DNA from: Mugil cephalus
Taxonomy: Eukaryota > Chordata > Actinopteri > Mugiliformes > Mugilidae
Assembly (NCBI RefSeq): GCF_022458985.1
Contig: NC_061778.1
Span: 3,055,501-3,119,500, forward strand
Reading direction: 5' to 3'
Length of the DNA: 64,000 bases
Every line of letters begins with the position of its first letter. Position 1 is the stretch's first letter. Under the pieces are notes generated by a model. That model was given only the letters and a program-made list of their open reading frames with translations, made no database searches and was not told the origin of the DNA. This document shows positions 14,840 to 25,300 of this stretch, one piece after another. Made by a program: the position numbers and the translations under genes.

Positions 14840-15260
14840 ATCATAGTTTATTTAATCACCTCCAGGTTACAACAGAAGAGGAGGTTAAAGTGAGTCTCAG
14901 CCGCTCTACTGATGTACCCCAAGGTTGCATTCTCGGACAGGTTCTATTCAGTCTCTCAAGTTTGCCCAAATGTTAATCTGCAACTTTATGCTGATGATAC
15001 AGTACTCTATATGTCCATGCAAATACAAAACAAGAAGCTGCTGCACTGTTTTCAGCAGCACTGGAACCTGTATCTCACTGGCTTAATCAATCTTGTTTGT
15101 ACCTTGACACTAAAAACAGTTTGCATGTTCTTTCAGCAGAGGGCGATCAACCATCTGTAGCAGTCAATGGAGAGAGACTTGATGTGGTAGAAAAGTTTTA
15201 ATATCTTAGAGTGGTCTCAAGTCTCTCTTTTATATAACAAAAACTAAATGTATTGCCTTC
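14840..15260 (+). mobile_element. Degenerate LINE (non-LTR) reverse-transcriptase fragment
   Basis: Across frame breaks the + strand encodes pieces in the order expected of a reverse-transcriptase domain. First comes a VPQGCILG block near 14,917 (the conserved GVPQGS.LGP motif). It is followed by LYADDTVLY near 14,985 (the catalytic YADD box), a helix resembling the K-T-K-x-M-x-F region near 15,110, and a weak KF-x-YL block near 15,190. A frameshift lies between the first two blocks and stops interrupt the rest, so it is dead. I cannot assign a clade with confidence. The following 500 bp of AT-rich DNA may belong to the same element. Confidence 0.75.
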
Positions 15261-16399
15261 TGCCCTTCTGTTGATGAGAAATGATCTTGAACCACACATA
15301 TTGATGACATAGTTCTTAAAATGGGTACAGCCGTTTCAGTAATTTAAAGATCATGATTCAGATTCAGTAATCATGTTCATAATGTTCATAACCATCACAC
15401 GGGGCAGGTTGTGAGGGGTTTACTTGTTGTGCCTCCTGTTTAAATCAAGCTCAATGCAAACAACCGTCTTATAAAGAGTCACATCTTGATGGAATAAGTC
15501 CCCAGATAATGTCAGAAGCATAGATTCTCCGAGTGTTATAAGTGATTTTGTCATTGTTATTGTAACTGTTATTGGTTTATTCAAAATTTTTTTGTCCGAT
15601 ATTATTATTATTATTGTTGTTGTTGTTGTTGTTGATATTATTATATGGCTGTTATATGTATCATATTATATTGTTTGAAAGTTCACCTTCATTTCATGTG
15701 TGTTTGATTATTTTATGCATTTAGGACTTGAAAATGAGACGGACACCTTTAAATATTTGATAACTGTCTAGATCAAGAATATTATACTTTTTCAGGACAT
15801 CACAATAATGAAAGTGAAGAGGTTTCCTGTCTAAAACTTTAACTGCCTTCTTAAGAGCAAGTCTATTCAGGACTCATTCAGGTTCTTGGCCCATTAATGT
15901 TCTTTTTTTTTTTATAATTGTGATGTTTTTCACAATATTGTCTGTTTTGTCTGTGTCTGGTTCTGTAATTGTCTATTGTATGATTGTTGTTTTAAAGTCT
16001 TCTGTGTCTGTGTTGTGTAGCTAACATGGAACTTTATACTGATAACTAACGCAAAAGTGTTGATTAATGTGCATTGTCCTAATTCAATAAACTAACAACA
16101 ACTGAGAGCGCTTACTTTGCTAAAATAAGGTTTAGAACTTAGAAAAATAACCATCAAACTATTCATCTCAAGTTCAAAAACAAACAGACATTTTATTTCT
16201 CTACAGGCCACTTATTGTTACAAACTCCTTCTTCCTTCTGACCAAATATGTCGCTGACACTTAGAAACTCCCTGAATCTGTAAGTGTGCACTGGGGATTT
16301 TTCATTCTAGATGTGCTGTGCTGCACTTTTCACAGGAGACTTGGACCCCCCATGCAACTACGCTGCTGCTTTCAAAGTATTTCAAAGAACACCTATTGT

Positions 16400-16693
16400 A
16401 TTACATAACCACATCTTCCTCTTGCGGCAGATGAATGTATGAGAATTGCAGAGCAACCAGTTCACAGTCTGAGTCCTCCCAGTCTTAACGAATCTTCTGA
16501 CTCCGCGTTCTCATCATTGGTAAGTTTTAATTTAAAGGAAATACAAAGCTAAAGATTATAGAACCTGATTTGAACTCATCTTCCACACTTCAGTTTACAT
16601 TGAAGTTTATAAGAGATTCCACACGAATTTACTTTTTTTTTTTTTGGATTTTTAACTGAGTAAGCCTTCATTTGTTTCCTCCTGGAGTCGACC
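16400..16693 (+). promoter_or_regulatory. Probable 5' leader of the LRR gene with a UTR intron
   Basis: A good splice donor (CATTG|gtaagt) lies at 16,519/16,520. A pyrimidine-rich stretch ending cctcctggag lies just before the start codon, near 16,686. Together they suggest a 5'-UTR intron of about 170 nt immediately upstream of the initiator ATG at 16,694. No TATA box was identified. Only splice-site appearance supports this. Confidence 0.3.
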
Positions 16694-19600
16694 ATGTTGA
16701 CAGTTTTGACTCTGGCCTCCCTGAGTCTCGTGGTGTGGGCGTCTGATGTCTGCCCTCCATCCTGCCTGTGTCTCCACAACATGACCAGTGTTGAATGTCA
16801 GGCCAAAGGACTGAAGCAGATCCCCGAGCTGCTGCCGGACTGCACCAAATATCTGTACCTCTCATACAACAACATACAGGAAGTACCCGAACGTGGGCTG
16901 GATGAGCTGCTGGTATGAAACACACCTGTGACCTGTGAGGTTTCTGTAAATATGCTGCATCTACCCACTGTTTTACAATATATACCTTTGTAAAAAAGTT
17001 TGGTAGTGTGGTAATGTAAAGTGGTGGAAAAAAAGTTTTCAGACATCTTTAAAATTTTACTCAAATATTATTTCCTGTTGCACTGGGTTTCTAAATGTGT
17101 TTTGCAGAGGGGAGTATTGTTAGTTGACATGTGGTCGTACATCCCATCACTTCTTACCTACTGCGGTTAGCTAGGCTAGTTAGCTTGTGTCTTCTTGTTG
17201 GTTGCTAGTTGCTAGCTGGCTGCTAGCCTGGTAGCCTGTTAGCCTGGTTCTTCAGTTGGACTCAGCTTCTAAGTGTGTTTTGCCTCAGATCTTGGCACAA
17301 TTGGATTGTAAAATCTCATCCTGTGTAATAATGAATGCATGAAATATTTGTGGGAAAATCTTTTCACAAACAAATACAGATTATTTTGTTTTATTGTTTC
17401 CAAGAAAAACTAACAAAACTAAATTCTTGACAGTTTCAATGTGTCATTTCTCAGCATTGTTGGTATCAATGTCAACAAATAACAGAGAATGTGTTCAAAA
17501 CTGAACAAAAAATAAATAAACAATCACATCATCAAATTAATATTCAGTCAGTAGAGCTCTTGTCCCCTTTTTCTTGAATTACTACTTTTAATTCTTCTAA
17601 ATTCTTTGGTTTACTCTTTGAAACAGACCTATTGATAATCCACCACAGATTTTCAGTGGCTATGCTCCTGCAGCCAGGTTCTACTGGCCCTGGATGTGTG
17701 GATGTTAAGGGGCTTTATCTTGTTGAAACATCCCGTTTCGACCTCAAACGGCCACATGATGCTGCCTCCACCATGTTTGACAGTAGCTACTCTCCATGCT
17801 GGAGATGATGCTTGGCCTGGTCTTCTGCGTAGCCTCACATTAGCAGGAGGAAGATAAAGCTTCTTGTGTTCTTGGGGCTAATCTCTGTCTCTCTTTGATC
17901 AGGGGCTTTTTGACAGCCTTGTAGGGCCTTAAGCCATGATCTAAAAGTCGACCACGTACAGTGTAGGTGAAGCACTGGACGCCAGTTTGGTTTGATCACT
18001 GCTGTTGGAGCTCCTGTGATGTCATTTGGTAGTTTTCCCTGCAGATGTGGATCAGGATGAGGTCATTTCTTGCTGAAGAAATCGTCAGACGCCCAGATCT
18101 TGGTTTGTCTTCCAAGCTGTTGGTTCGTTTGTATTTCTGCAGAGTGGATCCACCTGCATCTGCACTTCCTGGTGATCTGGAGGCAGCTGAACCCTTCCCG
18201 GCTGAGAATCTGTATCTTCAGGCGTGTTTCCTGCGTTAGGCTCCTCGTTTTAGCCATTTTTGTGTCTTTCAAGTTTCAAATGTACTTTCTTTATATAGAC
18301 ACGAAGCACGGCAACAGAAAAATGACCCAATACTCAAATTTCTTGTGTATTTTTATGGAACCAATCAATTTTAAGTTTTCAATGGCTGTTTTAGGATTCG
18401 TTTAGTGTTTTGTCTGTGACTGTACTAAAAGAAATTGCACTTGAAGACCTAAGAGTGATTCATAAGGGGTGTCCGAAAACCTTTTTTCCACCACTGTACA
18501 GTTGAGTCTATGAGGAGTAAACATGAAAGACTTTTAACAAGTGTACTCTTCTTCCTGGTTGTCCTGCAGATCCTGGATCTGACCAGAAATAAGCTAAACG
18601 TCTTCCTGTCTGTCAACAAAGTCTGGCCCAGGATGAAGAATCTGTCCACTCTCTTCCTACGTGATAACGGCCTCAAGTCCCTACATCCTGCTCAGTTCAT
18701 GAACTGCCCAGCTCTCACCATACTTGACCTGAAGGAGAACCAGATCGAACATCTGCCGGCCGGATTCCTCCGCGGGTTAGACAATTTGAAGACACTGTTC
18801 CTGAACTTTAACAAGATTCAAACAGTGCAGGTTGGCGGACTGGAGGGAGCGCTCGCCCTCACCGACCTCCACCTCAGCCATAACTGGATAACTCAGATAG
18901 AGGACGGTGTTTTCGTGAACTCCACAGAGTTAAAGAAACTAGTTCTGTCCAAAAACAGGATCAAAAGCGTCAGCGAGGCTGGTTTCAGAGGAGCGACGGC
19001 TCTTCAACACCTCGACCTGGCAGATAACGTGCTGGAGAAAGTTCCAGCTGAGGCTCTGAAGGACGTTAATAGGCTCAAGATTCTCCATCTACAGAGGAAC
19101 AATCTCATCAGGATTCGAGAGGACAGCTTCTCCTCACTGGGTCACTTAGTCCATCTGGACCTGGCCCACAACAAGCTGACCACTCTGTCTGACGGATCGC
19201 TGAGAGGCCTGACCAATCTGACTGAACTGGACCTCAGTCGAAACCTCATAGATTCTCTTCCCTCAGGTGCTTTCGCTGACCTGATCAGCCTGGAGTTACT
19301 CGATTTGTACGGGAACAAGCTGACATCTCTACCCCCGGACGTTTTCGCTGAGTTAACCCGACTGAAAGAGCTGGTGCTGGGCAGCAATCGGATCTCAGCG
19401 TTACCAGATGGGGTGTTTGATTCACTTTGCAAACTCATTGATTTGCAGCTGTCTAACAACCTCATTGTGGAGCTCCGTCCGGCCGTGTTCACCGAGCTGA
19501 AGTCTCTACAGAACCTGTATCTGGAGAACAATGCTATGACCCACATCCCTAAGAGCCTTTTCCACGAGATGAGCGAGCTCAGGGAGATACACCTTGATGA

Positions 19601-20486
19601 CAACCGCATCACGTCTCTACATTCGTCTGTCTTCCACGGTTTAGATAAACTAAACTTACTGAGACTCTCCGGGAATCGTATTTCCTCTGTGCACTCGCAC
19701 CAGTTCAAGAATCTCACTGCTTTAAAAGAGTTAAGACTTGACAAAAACCTCATAGTTGAACTTCCCACAAACGTGTTCAGTGGTTCCAGAAACCTCGTAA
19801 CACTGGACGTGAGCGACAATCAAATCTCAGAGCTGTCCGTTCATCATTTCTCAAACCTGCACCGCCTCAAAGAGCTCAGGCTGAACTTCAACCAGCTTCA
19901 CAGCGTCCCCCTCCCCGTCTTTCACTCCCTCCACAACCTCCGCAAACTTCTGCTTAAGAACAACAGCCTGGACGGTTTACACCCTCACCTCTTCGTCCGG
20001 CTGTCAAAACTCACAGAACTCAACTTGGACGGCAACAAGCTGGCTCGCCTGCATCCTCACGCCTTTCTCGGACTGACAAACCTCCAGAGACTGAGCTTGA
20101 AGTCCAACCAGCTCAGGGCGGTGGAGAGTGGGACTTTGGAGCCTTTGACAAACCTAAGCGTTGTCTATCTGTCGGGGAATTTGTGGGACTGCACCTGTGT
20201 AGATATTCTGTACATCAGCAACTGGGTCAACACGCACGGAGACAAGCTGGGCGACCAGCCCACCTGTTTCTCCACTTTATCGTCAAGCTCCTCTTTCTCA
20301 CCCGTTACTGAGGGTGTACAACTGTCACAGCCAGCTCTGACTCCTCTGTCACTGGATGATTGTGTTAAAAGTGCCACGAGTGGTTTGCATTCGTTTCCTC
20401 TGAAAATGCAGACTCTGCTTACCCTGTCTCTCACAGCTGTCTCCCTGCCATGGCAGCCTTTGAAGTGGTTTGGTTTGGTTCTCTAG
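16694..20486 (+). CDS. Secreted/cell-surface leucine-rich repeat protein (LRRNT, about 23 LRRs, LRRCT)
   Basis: Two coding exons, 16,694-16,912 and 18,570-20,486, join in phase 0 (CTG|gtatga ... cctgcag|ATC) to give 711 aa. Residues 1-17 form a hydrophobic signal peptide (MLTVLTLASLSLVVWAS). An LRRNT cysteine cap follows (CPPSCLCL...VEC, about residues 20-35). Then come about 23 extracellular-type 24-residue repeats (xxLxLxxNxIxxLPxxxFxxL) and an LRRCT cap beginning NLWDCTC near the C-terminus. The last 25 or so residues are hydrophobic (around LLTLSLTAVSLPW), which could be a GPI signal or a membrane segment. The architecture resembles carboxypeptidase N subunit 2, LRRC15 and the IGF acid-labile subunit. 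Known members bind proteins outside the cell, but I cannot name the orthologue. The exon 2 frame is intact over 639 codons, so the gene looks functional. Confidence 0.88.
17017..18498 (-). mobile_element. Full-length but dead Tc1-like transposon in the LRR gene intron
   Basis: Inverted terminal repeats flanked by TA bound a unit of about 1.48 kb. The left end reads TAAAGTGGTGGAAAAAAAGT; the reverse complement of the right end reads TACAGTGGTGGAAAAAAGGT. Inside, on the - strand, are pieces of a Tc1 transposase in correct order. An N-terminal helix-turn-helix start (MAKTRSLTQETRLKIQIL) lies near 18,255-18,200. The KHGGGSIM block, the conserved region before the catalytic second Asp, lies near 17,780. 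Stops and frameshifts separate them, so no enzyme can be made. It fills 1,482 of the 1,657 nt of the only coding intron of the LRR gene and lies antisense to it. Confidence 0.9.
17650..18257 (-). pseudogene. Tc1 transposase pseudogene
   Basis: The - strand keeps recognisable transposase segments (the N-terminal paired-like DNA-binding start, then KHGGGSIM) broken by in-frame stops. Intact Tc1 transposases are about 340 aa with a DD34E triad; no frame of that length survives here and the C-terminal DE part is eroded. Confidence 0.8.
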
Positions 20487-22393
20487 AACCTTGTGTTGCA
20501 TTTTGTTGCTCTTTGTGCAAGCATTGCTTCTGGTTTTAACATGTCATCATTCCAGGCTTTTTTGTAAAAAAACTAAACAAAACAAAAAAAAAACATCAAA
20601 AAACTGCTGTTCATGAACATTTTGGAGCTTCATTCATGGTCTGGGTCTCTTTTGAAAGCAGAGACTCTGATGTTTCTATCACAAAAGAAGAATCACTCCA
20701 AGTGGTTTTCTTCTTGAGTAATCAAAGTTGGCACACAGTTAAAAAAATACTGTTGGGTTTGAAAAAATGTGTTGGTTGAATCCCTATAATGATTTTTATC
20801 AATGAAATCAGAAGCAAATGACACATTTCATGCAGCATTTCACTCAGACACAGCTCTGATTGGTTCAAGAAGCTACTGCTGAATGTTAAAGGGTTTTAAA
20901 GTATTTCTATATAAACTACAGGCCAAACGTTTGGAAGCAGCTTCAAGTTTCTTTTCACAAAGCCTTTCTTAAAAACCAGCATGAGTTCTGTGTATTTTGT
21001 ATTTACTACATGATCACACTTTGCTTTTATTGATATGAACCAGTTTCCTCAATTTACCTTTAGGTGAACATTAATGTTACCAGAAAAGAAGAAGGGCTTA
21101 GTTTTATGGTCGAGAAGATTTGCAAGAGTCACAACTTCAGTGCATTAGTAAAAAAACAAAAGCAAATCACAGTTTGCATTATTCACTTTAACTCTTTGTC
21201 TTTTGAGAGTCTGCAGACAAATATCTGTTGTGGAATTAATGCCTTGTATATGTCATGATGTTGTTAAAGCCAGAGGAGGTCACTATAAAGAACGAAAAAC
21301 TCAAATACCTGATAATTATAGTAAAAATGTCTTCTGATAAGTTACTCTTTATATAATAATCATTTATTTTGATGCAAAGTATACAACTATGATCCTTTAC
21401 GTATAAATTGCGGGTTGCTTCCAAACGTTTGGCCTGTAGTGGATGCAAGAGCTATGAACTGAAATAATGAGAATTTGCATAGAAATGCAAGCAAATAAGA
21501 AGGTTATTGCTTATTTAGCACAAATAAGTCATAGAGTTCAGATGAAACATTGATGTAAAACAAACTAGTTCATAAATAACTTGAAAACAATTCAGGTTTG
21601 TGAATGCGTTGGACTTTGACGACAAAATAATCATCTGAATTTTAAGTCGTCTGTGCAGCTTCCAGTGAAATAAATAAAAGGAAACACACAATTTAAAGTT
21701 GATTTGTTTTATCTGTTTGTGTCACAGTCACAAAGTCGAAATATCACATAAACTCTCCACAAGAGAATAGTACAGATGCAACAGTCTTACAAAACTAGTG
21801 TTTTTTTCCGTTACGTTCAATCGGTTCTTCATATGCACACAAGGCAACTTAACTACTTTTCAGGAGAGAGCTCTTTAATTTACACCATCATAAATACCAG
21901 TCACATCCTGAAAGAGGCAACGTACAATAACTAAAAAAAAAAAACAATGAACAGCTGCCCACAGAACACTTCCAAACTTAATGTGTGTTCATGCTTCCTC
22001 TGTGAAAGCGCGTTCTGAAAGAAGTAAAACTTTGTTGTAAACTTTTATATCAGTTTGACACAATGACCAGTCCTTTTCTTTCCTGTCCTTGTTAATGAGT
22101 TCAGAAATTTAAAAAAATATATTTTGTCTTCACATTCGTACACAAAACAAGTGATTAGTCGGTCTATAAGGGGCCAGTTTAGAAAGAAAAAGTTTCCTCC
22201 AGAGATGTCACAACACTCTGGTCTCTTTTCAAACATTATTATCTGTCTCACCCTTTTTTTTTCCCCCACAACCCCGGATCAGAATCTGCCTCCACCTAAA
22301 CCACTTTCACTGCAAATCCACTCATTTCTTCCCCGACACTTTAACGAGGGAAGCGTCCTCCCCCCCGCGCAGCCTCCGGGTCAGATGACAAGA
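20487..22393. other. Intergenic interval between convergent genes
   Basis: The + strand LRR gene and - strand zinc-finger gene C converge here. The interval holds LRR 3'-UTR sequence, the complete Tc1-type MITE at 20,914-21,441 and the presumed 3' UTR of gene C. I found no AATAAA between the LRR stop and the MITE; the nearest on the + strand is the aaataaataaa run near 21,668. Confidence 0.5.
20914..21441. mobile_element. Tc1-type MITE, copy 2 (complete)
   Basis: About 528 bp bounded by near-perfect inverted repeats. ACTACAGGCCAAACGTTTGG opens the left end and CCAAACGTTTGGCCTGTAGT closes the right; TA-containing sequence flanks the left. The interior has no long frame. A segment near 21,270 (gccagaggaggtcact) resembles the 3' part of Tc1-family transposase genes, which suggests an internally deleted derivative of an autonomous Tc1-like element. 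Confidence 0.85.
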
Positions 22394-25300
22394 TTATATG
22401 TAGAAACACTTGTGGTCCTTGAGGTTCCTCAGGTAGGAGAAACTCTTCCCGCACTTGTCGCACATGAACTGCTTCTCGCCGGTGTGGATCTGCTGATGGG
22501 CCTTCAGGCTGTTGCCCTGGTTGAAGCTGCGTCCGCACGTGTCGCAGCTGAACGGCTTCTCCCCCGTGTGGATCCGCTGGTGTCGGTTCAAGTTGCCCGT
22601 GTTGCTGAAACATTTCCCGCACGTGTCGCAGCTGAACGGTTTCTCCCCCGTGTGGACCACCTTTGGAACAGAGGTTTGAAGGTGCGGTCAACACAGACGC
22701 ACTTACAAACTCCAACCTTATAACCACAACACGCAAACAGCAGCGGTGGGAAGGAGTCATCCGTAGGCCTGCAGAAGTAAACTATAAATTATGTAACCTC
22801 ACTCCTATGCACACTTAAACCACCAGGAACAAAAACAAAGGCTAAGATTCACTCGCTTTAGTATTGTGTGATTGTTTGATGTCACATCCCAACTCCATCT
22901 TCGAGAAAACACTAAAAATGCAACTCCTGTCAACGTATATTTAACTTACTGATTATATTAGATTTGTTATATTAGACTAGTAAAATGTAACCAGGCCAAA
23001 TATCTTGTGTTATTTGTGGGAAACCAGGCCCCCTATTAAATGCTTTAAATACCTTCATTGGGGTGCCCCCATTATACACTTTTTTTTTTTATTATTCTTA
23101 ATTTAAATTATGGGCAGAGCATAAATAATGAACGTTATAAATAACGTAAATATGCCAGATTGTAGCTGAGGCTAGTTTCCATCTGTTGCCCTTAAGGCAT
23201 TGCTCATAAAAACACGAGAAAGAAATACATAGAAGAAAATGTAGAAAATACCCAAAAATATTAACTTAGCAATAAATACACAAACGATTTTAGTGGGAGA
23301 AACAAATACAAGGAGGTAAAAAAGTGTATTAATTCATTAGTGACCAAGACAGGAAAGGAGAAATAGCCAAGACCCAGACATGAGACTATTACTGGCTGGT
23401 TCCATGGTTCCAGGGTTTAAAGGATTCTTTGTAAAAAATGTATCTCATGTAAATAGTGGTGTGATATAAACTAAAACTAAAGTTTGCAAACGTACCTGAT
23501 GTGATGTGAGGCTGAGGAACATGCAACCAGTGACACTGGTGACGTGGAACTGTTAACTTTTATATCGATACGTCTGAAAAACCACCTCATGAAGTGTTTT
23601 AGCTTTAGATATTTGAGAGGTTTTTTGGAAATGGAGGCGTTTCTTTTACCAGTTTTTATTGTGATATTTAGGTTTTGCACATTTCTCGGGGGAAGGAAGC
23701 AATAGCCGGTAAGTGTACTCACCTACAAACACCAACCTTACCACCAAAACCGAATAAGCATCAAATAAGCAAACCTACCTGATGTGATTTGAGGCTGAGG
23801 AACATGCAACCAGTGACACTGGTGATGGGGAACTGTTAACTTTTTTATCGATACGTCTGAAAAACCACCTCATGAGAGCGTCCAAGTGTTTTAGCTTTAG
23901 ATATTTGAGAGTTTTTTTGGAAATGGAGGCTTTTCTATTACCATTTTTTTAATTGCGATATTTAGGTTTTGCACATTTCTCGGGGGAAGGAAGCAATAGC
24001 TGGGAAGTGTGCTCACCTACAAACACCAACCTTATAACTCAAATCAAATAAGTTGCAAACCTACCTGATGTGATTTGAGGCTGCTCTGCTGCGTAAACAT
24101 GCGACCGCAGATGTCGCAGGAGAACGGCCTCTCCCCGCTGTGCGTCTTCATGTGAATCTTCAGGTAGCTGGACGACTTGAAGCTCTTCCCGCAGAGGCCG
24201 CAGCTGTGGGGCCGGTCCACCGAGTGCTGCTGCTGGTGCGAGCGGAGGTCGGTGATGGAGCTGAGGCGCTGGTCGCAGAGCACGCACACGCAGGGGATGG
24301 TCGCCGCGTGCGTCTGCAGGTGTTTGCGCAGGGAGTCGACGCAGGCCGAATCCGCGCCGCACGCCACGCAGGCCAGCGACTTGTCGTCCAGGTGCGACGT
24401 CTTCTGGTGCATCTTCAGCGAGCTCTTCTGGATGAAGCACTTGCCGCAGGTCTCGCAGCTGAAGGGGCGCTCGCCCGTGTGTATCCGCTGGTGGCCTTTC
24501 AGAGTGTCGGCCTGGTTGAAGCTCTTGCCGCAGGTGTCGCACCGGAACGGCTTCTCGCCCGTGTGTATGCGCAGGTGGCGCTGCAGGTTGCCTTGTATTG
24601 TGAAGCTCTTGTTGCAGTACTGGCAGTTGTAGGCGCGCTCTCCCGTGTGGACAATCTGGTGCATTTTCAGGCCGTGCGCCCGGTAGAAGCTCTTGCCGCA
24701 CTGGTCGCAGCAAAACGGCCGGACGTCGGCGTGGAGGCGCTGGTGATTCCTGAGGAGCTGCTTCAGGGTGAAACCTTTCCCGCAGACGTCACAGGTGTAC
24801 GGTCTCTCTCCTGTGTAGGAAAACAAGCAGAACCGTGAGCGACGTTTATATGCTCCTTTAAAAAAACATTTAACCACACTACAGGCCAAGAGTTTGGAAG
24901 CAAGTTTCTGTTTACAATGCCTTTCTTAAAAACAGCTGAGAGTTCTGTGTGTTCTGGGATGTATTTACTGCATGATCACACTTTGCTTTTATTGATATGA
25001 ACCATTTTCCTTCAGGTGAACATTAATGTTACCAGAAAGTTGCTGAATAAATGTCAGCAAAAGGAAAGAAGAAGGGCTTAGGTTAAGGGTCGAGAAGATT
25101 TGCAAGAGTCACAACTTGAGTGCAAAAGTTGAAAAACAAGTTGTTCACTTATTCATTTTTGAGAGAATGCCTTGTATATGCCATGCTGCTGTTATCGCCA
25201 GAGGAGGTTACTTTGAAGGAAAAAAAACTCAAATACCTGCTAATTATAGTAAAATGTCTTCTGATAAGTTACTCTTTATTTTGATGCAAAGTTATACCAA

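Larger units (their letters stand above)
9650..16400. other. Gene-poor, repeat-rich stretch
   Basis: No host gene is recognised between the CpG-rich patch and the LRR gene. It contains a long TG microsatellite, a fragment of a Tc1-type MITE, CTG triplets near 12,289-12,310, a second TG run near 12,640-12,665, a LINE reverse-transcriptase relic and an interrupted ATT/GTT run near 15,600-15,635. The rest is AT-rich DNA in which I see nothing further. Confidence 0.6.

Noticed and set aside
19142-19819. 225-codon open frame on the - strand
   Set aside because: Antisense to the periodic LRR coding exon; Ser/Arg/Leu-biased with no recognisable domain or start context.
24140-24838. 232-codon open frame on the + strand
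   Set aside because: Antisense shadow of gene C exon 7.
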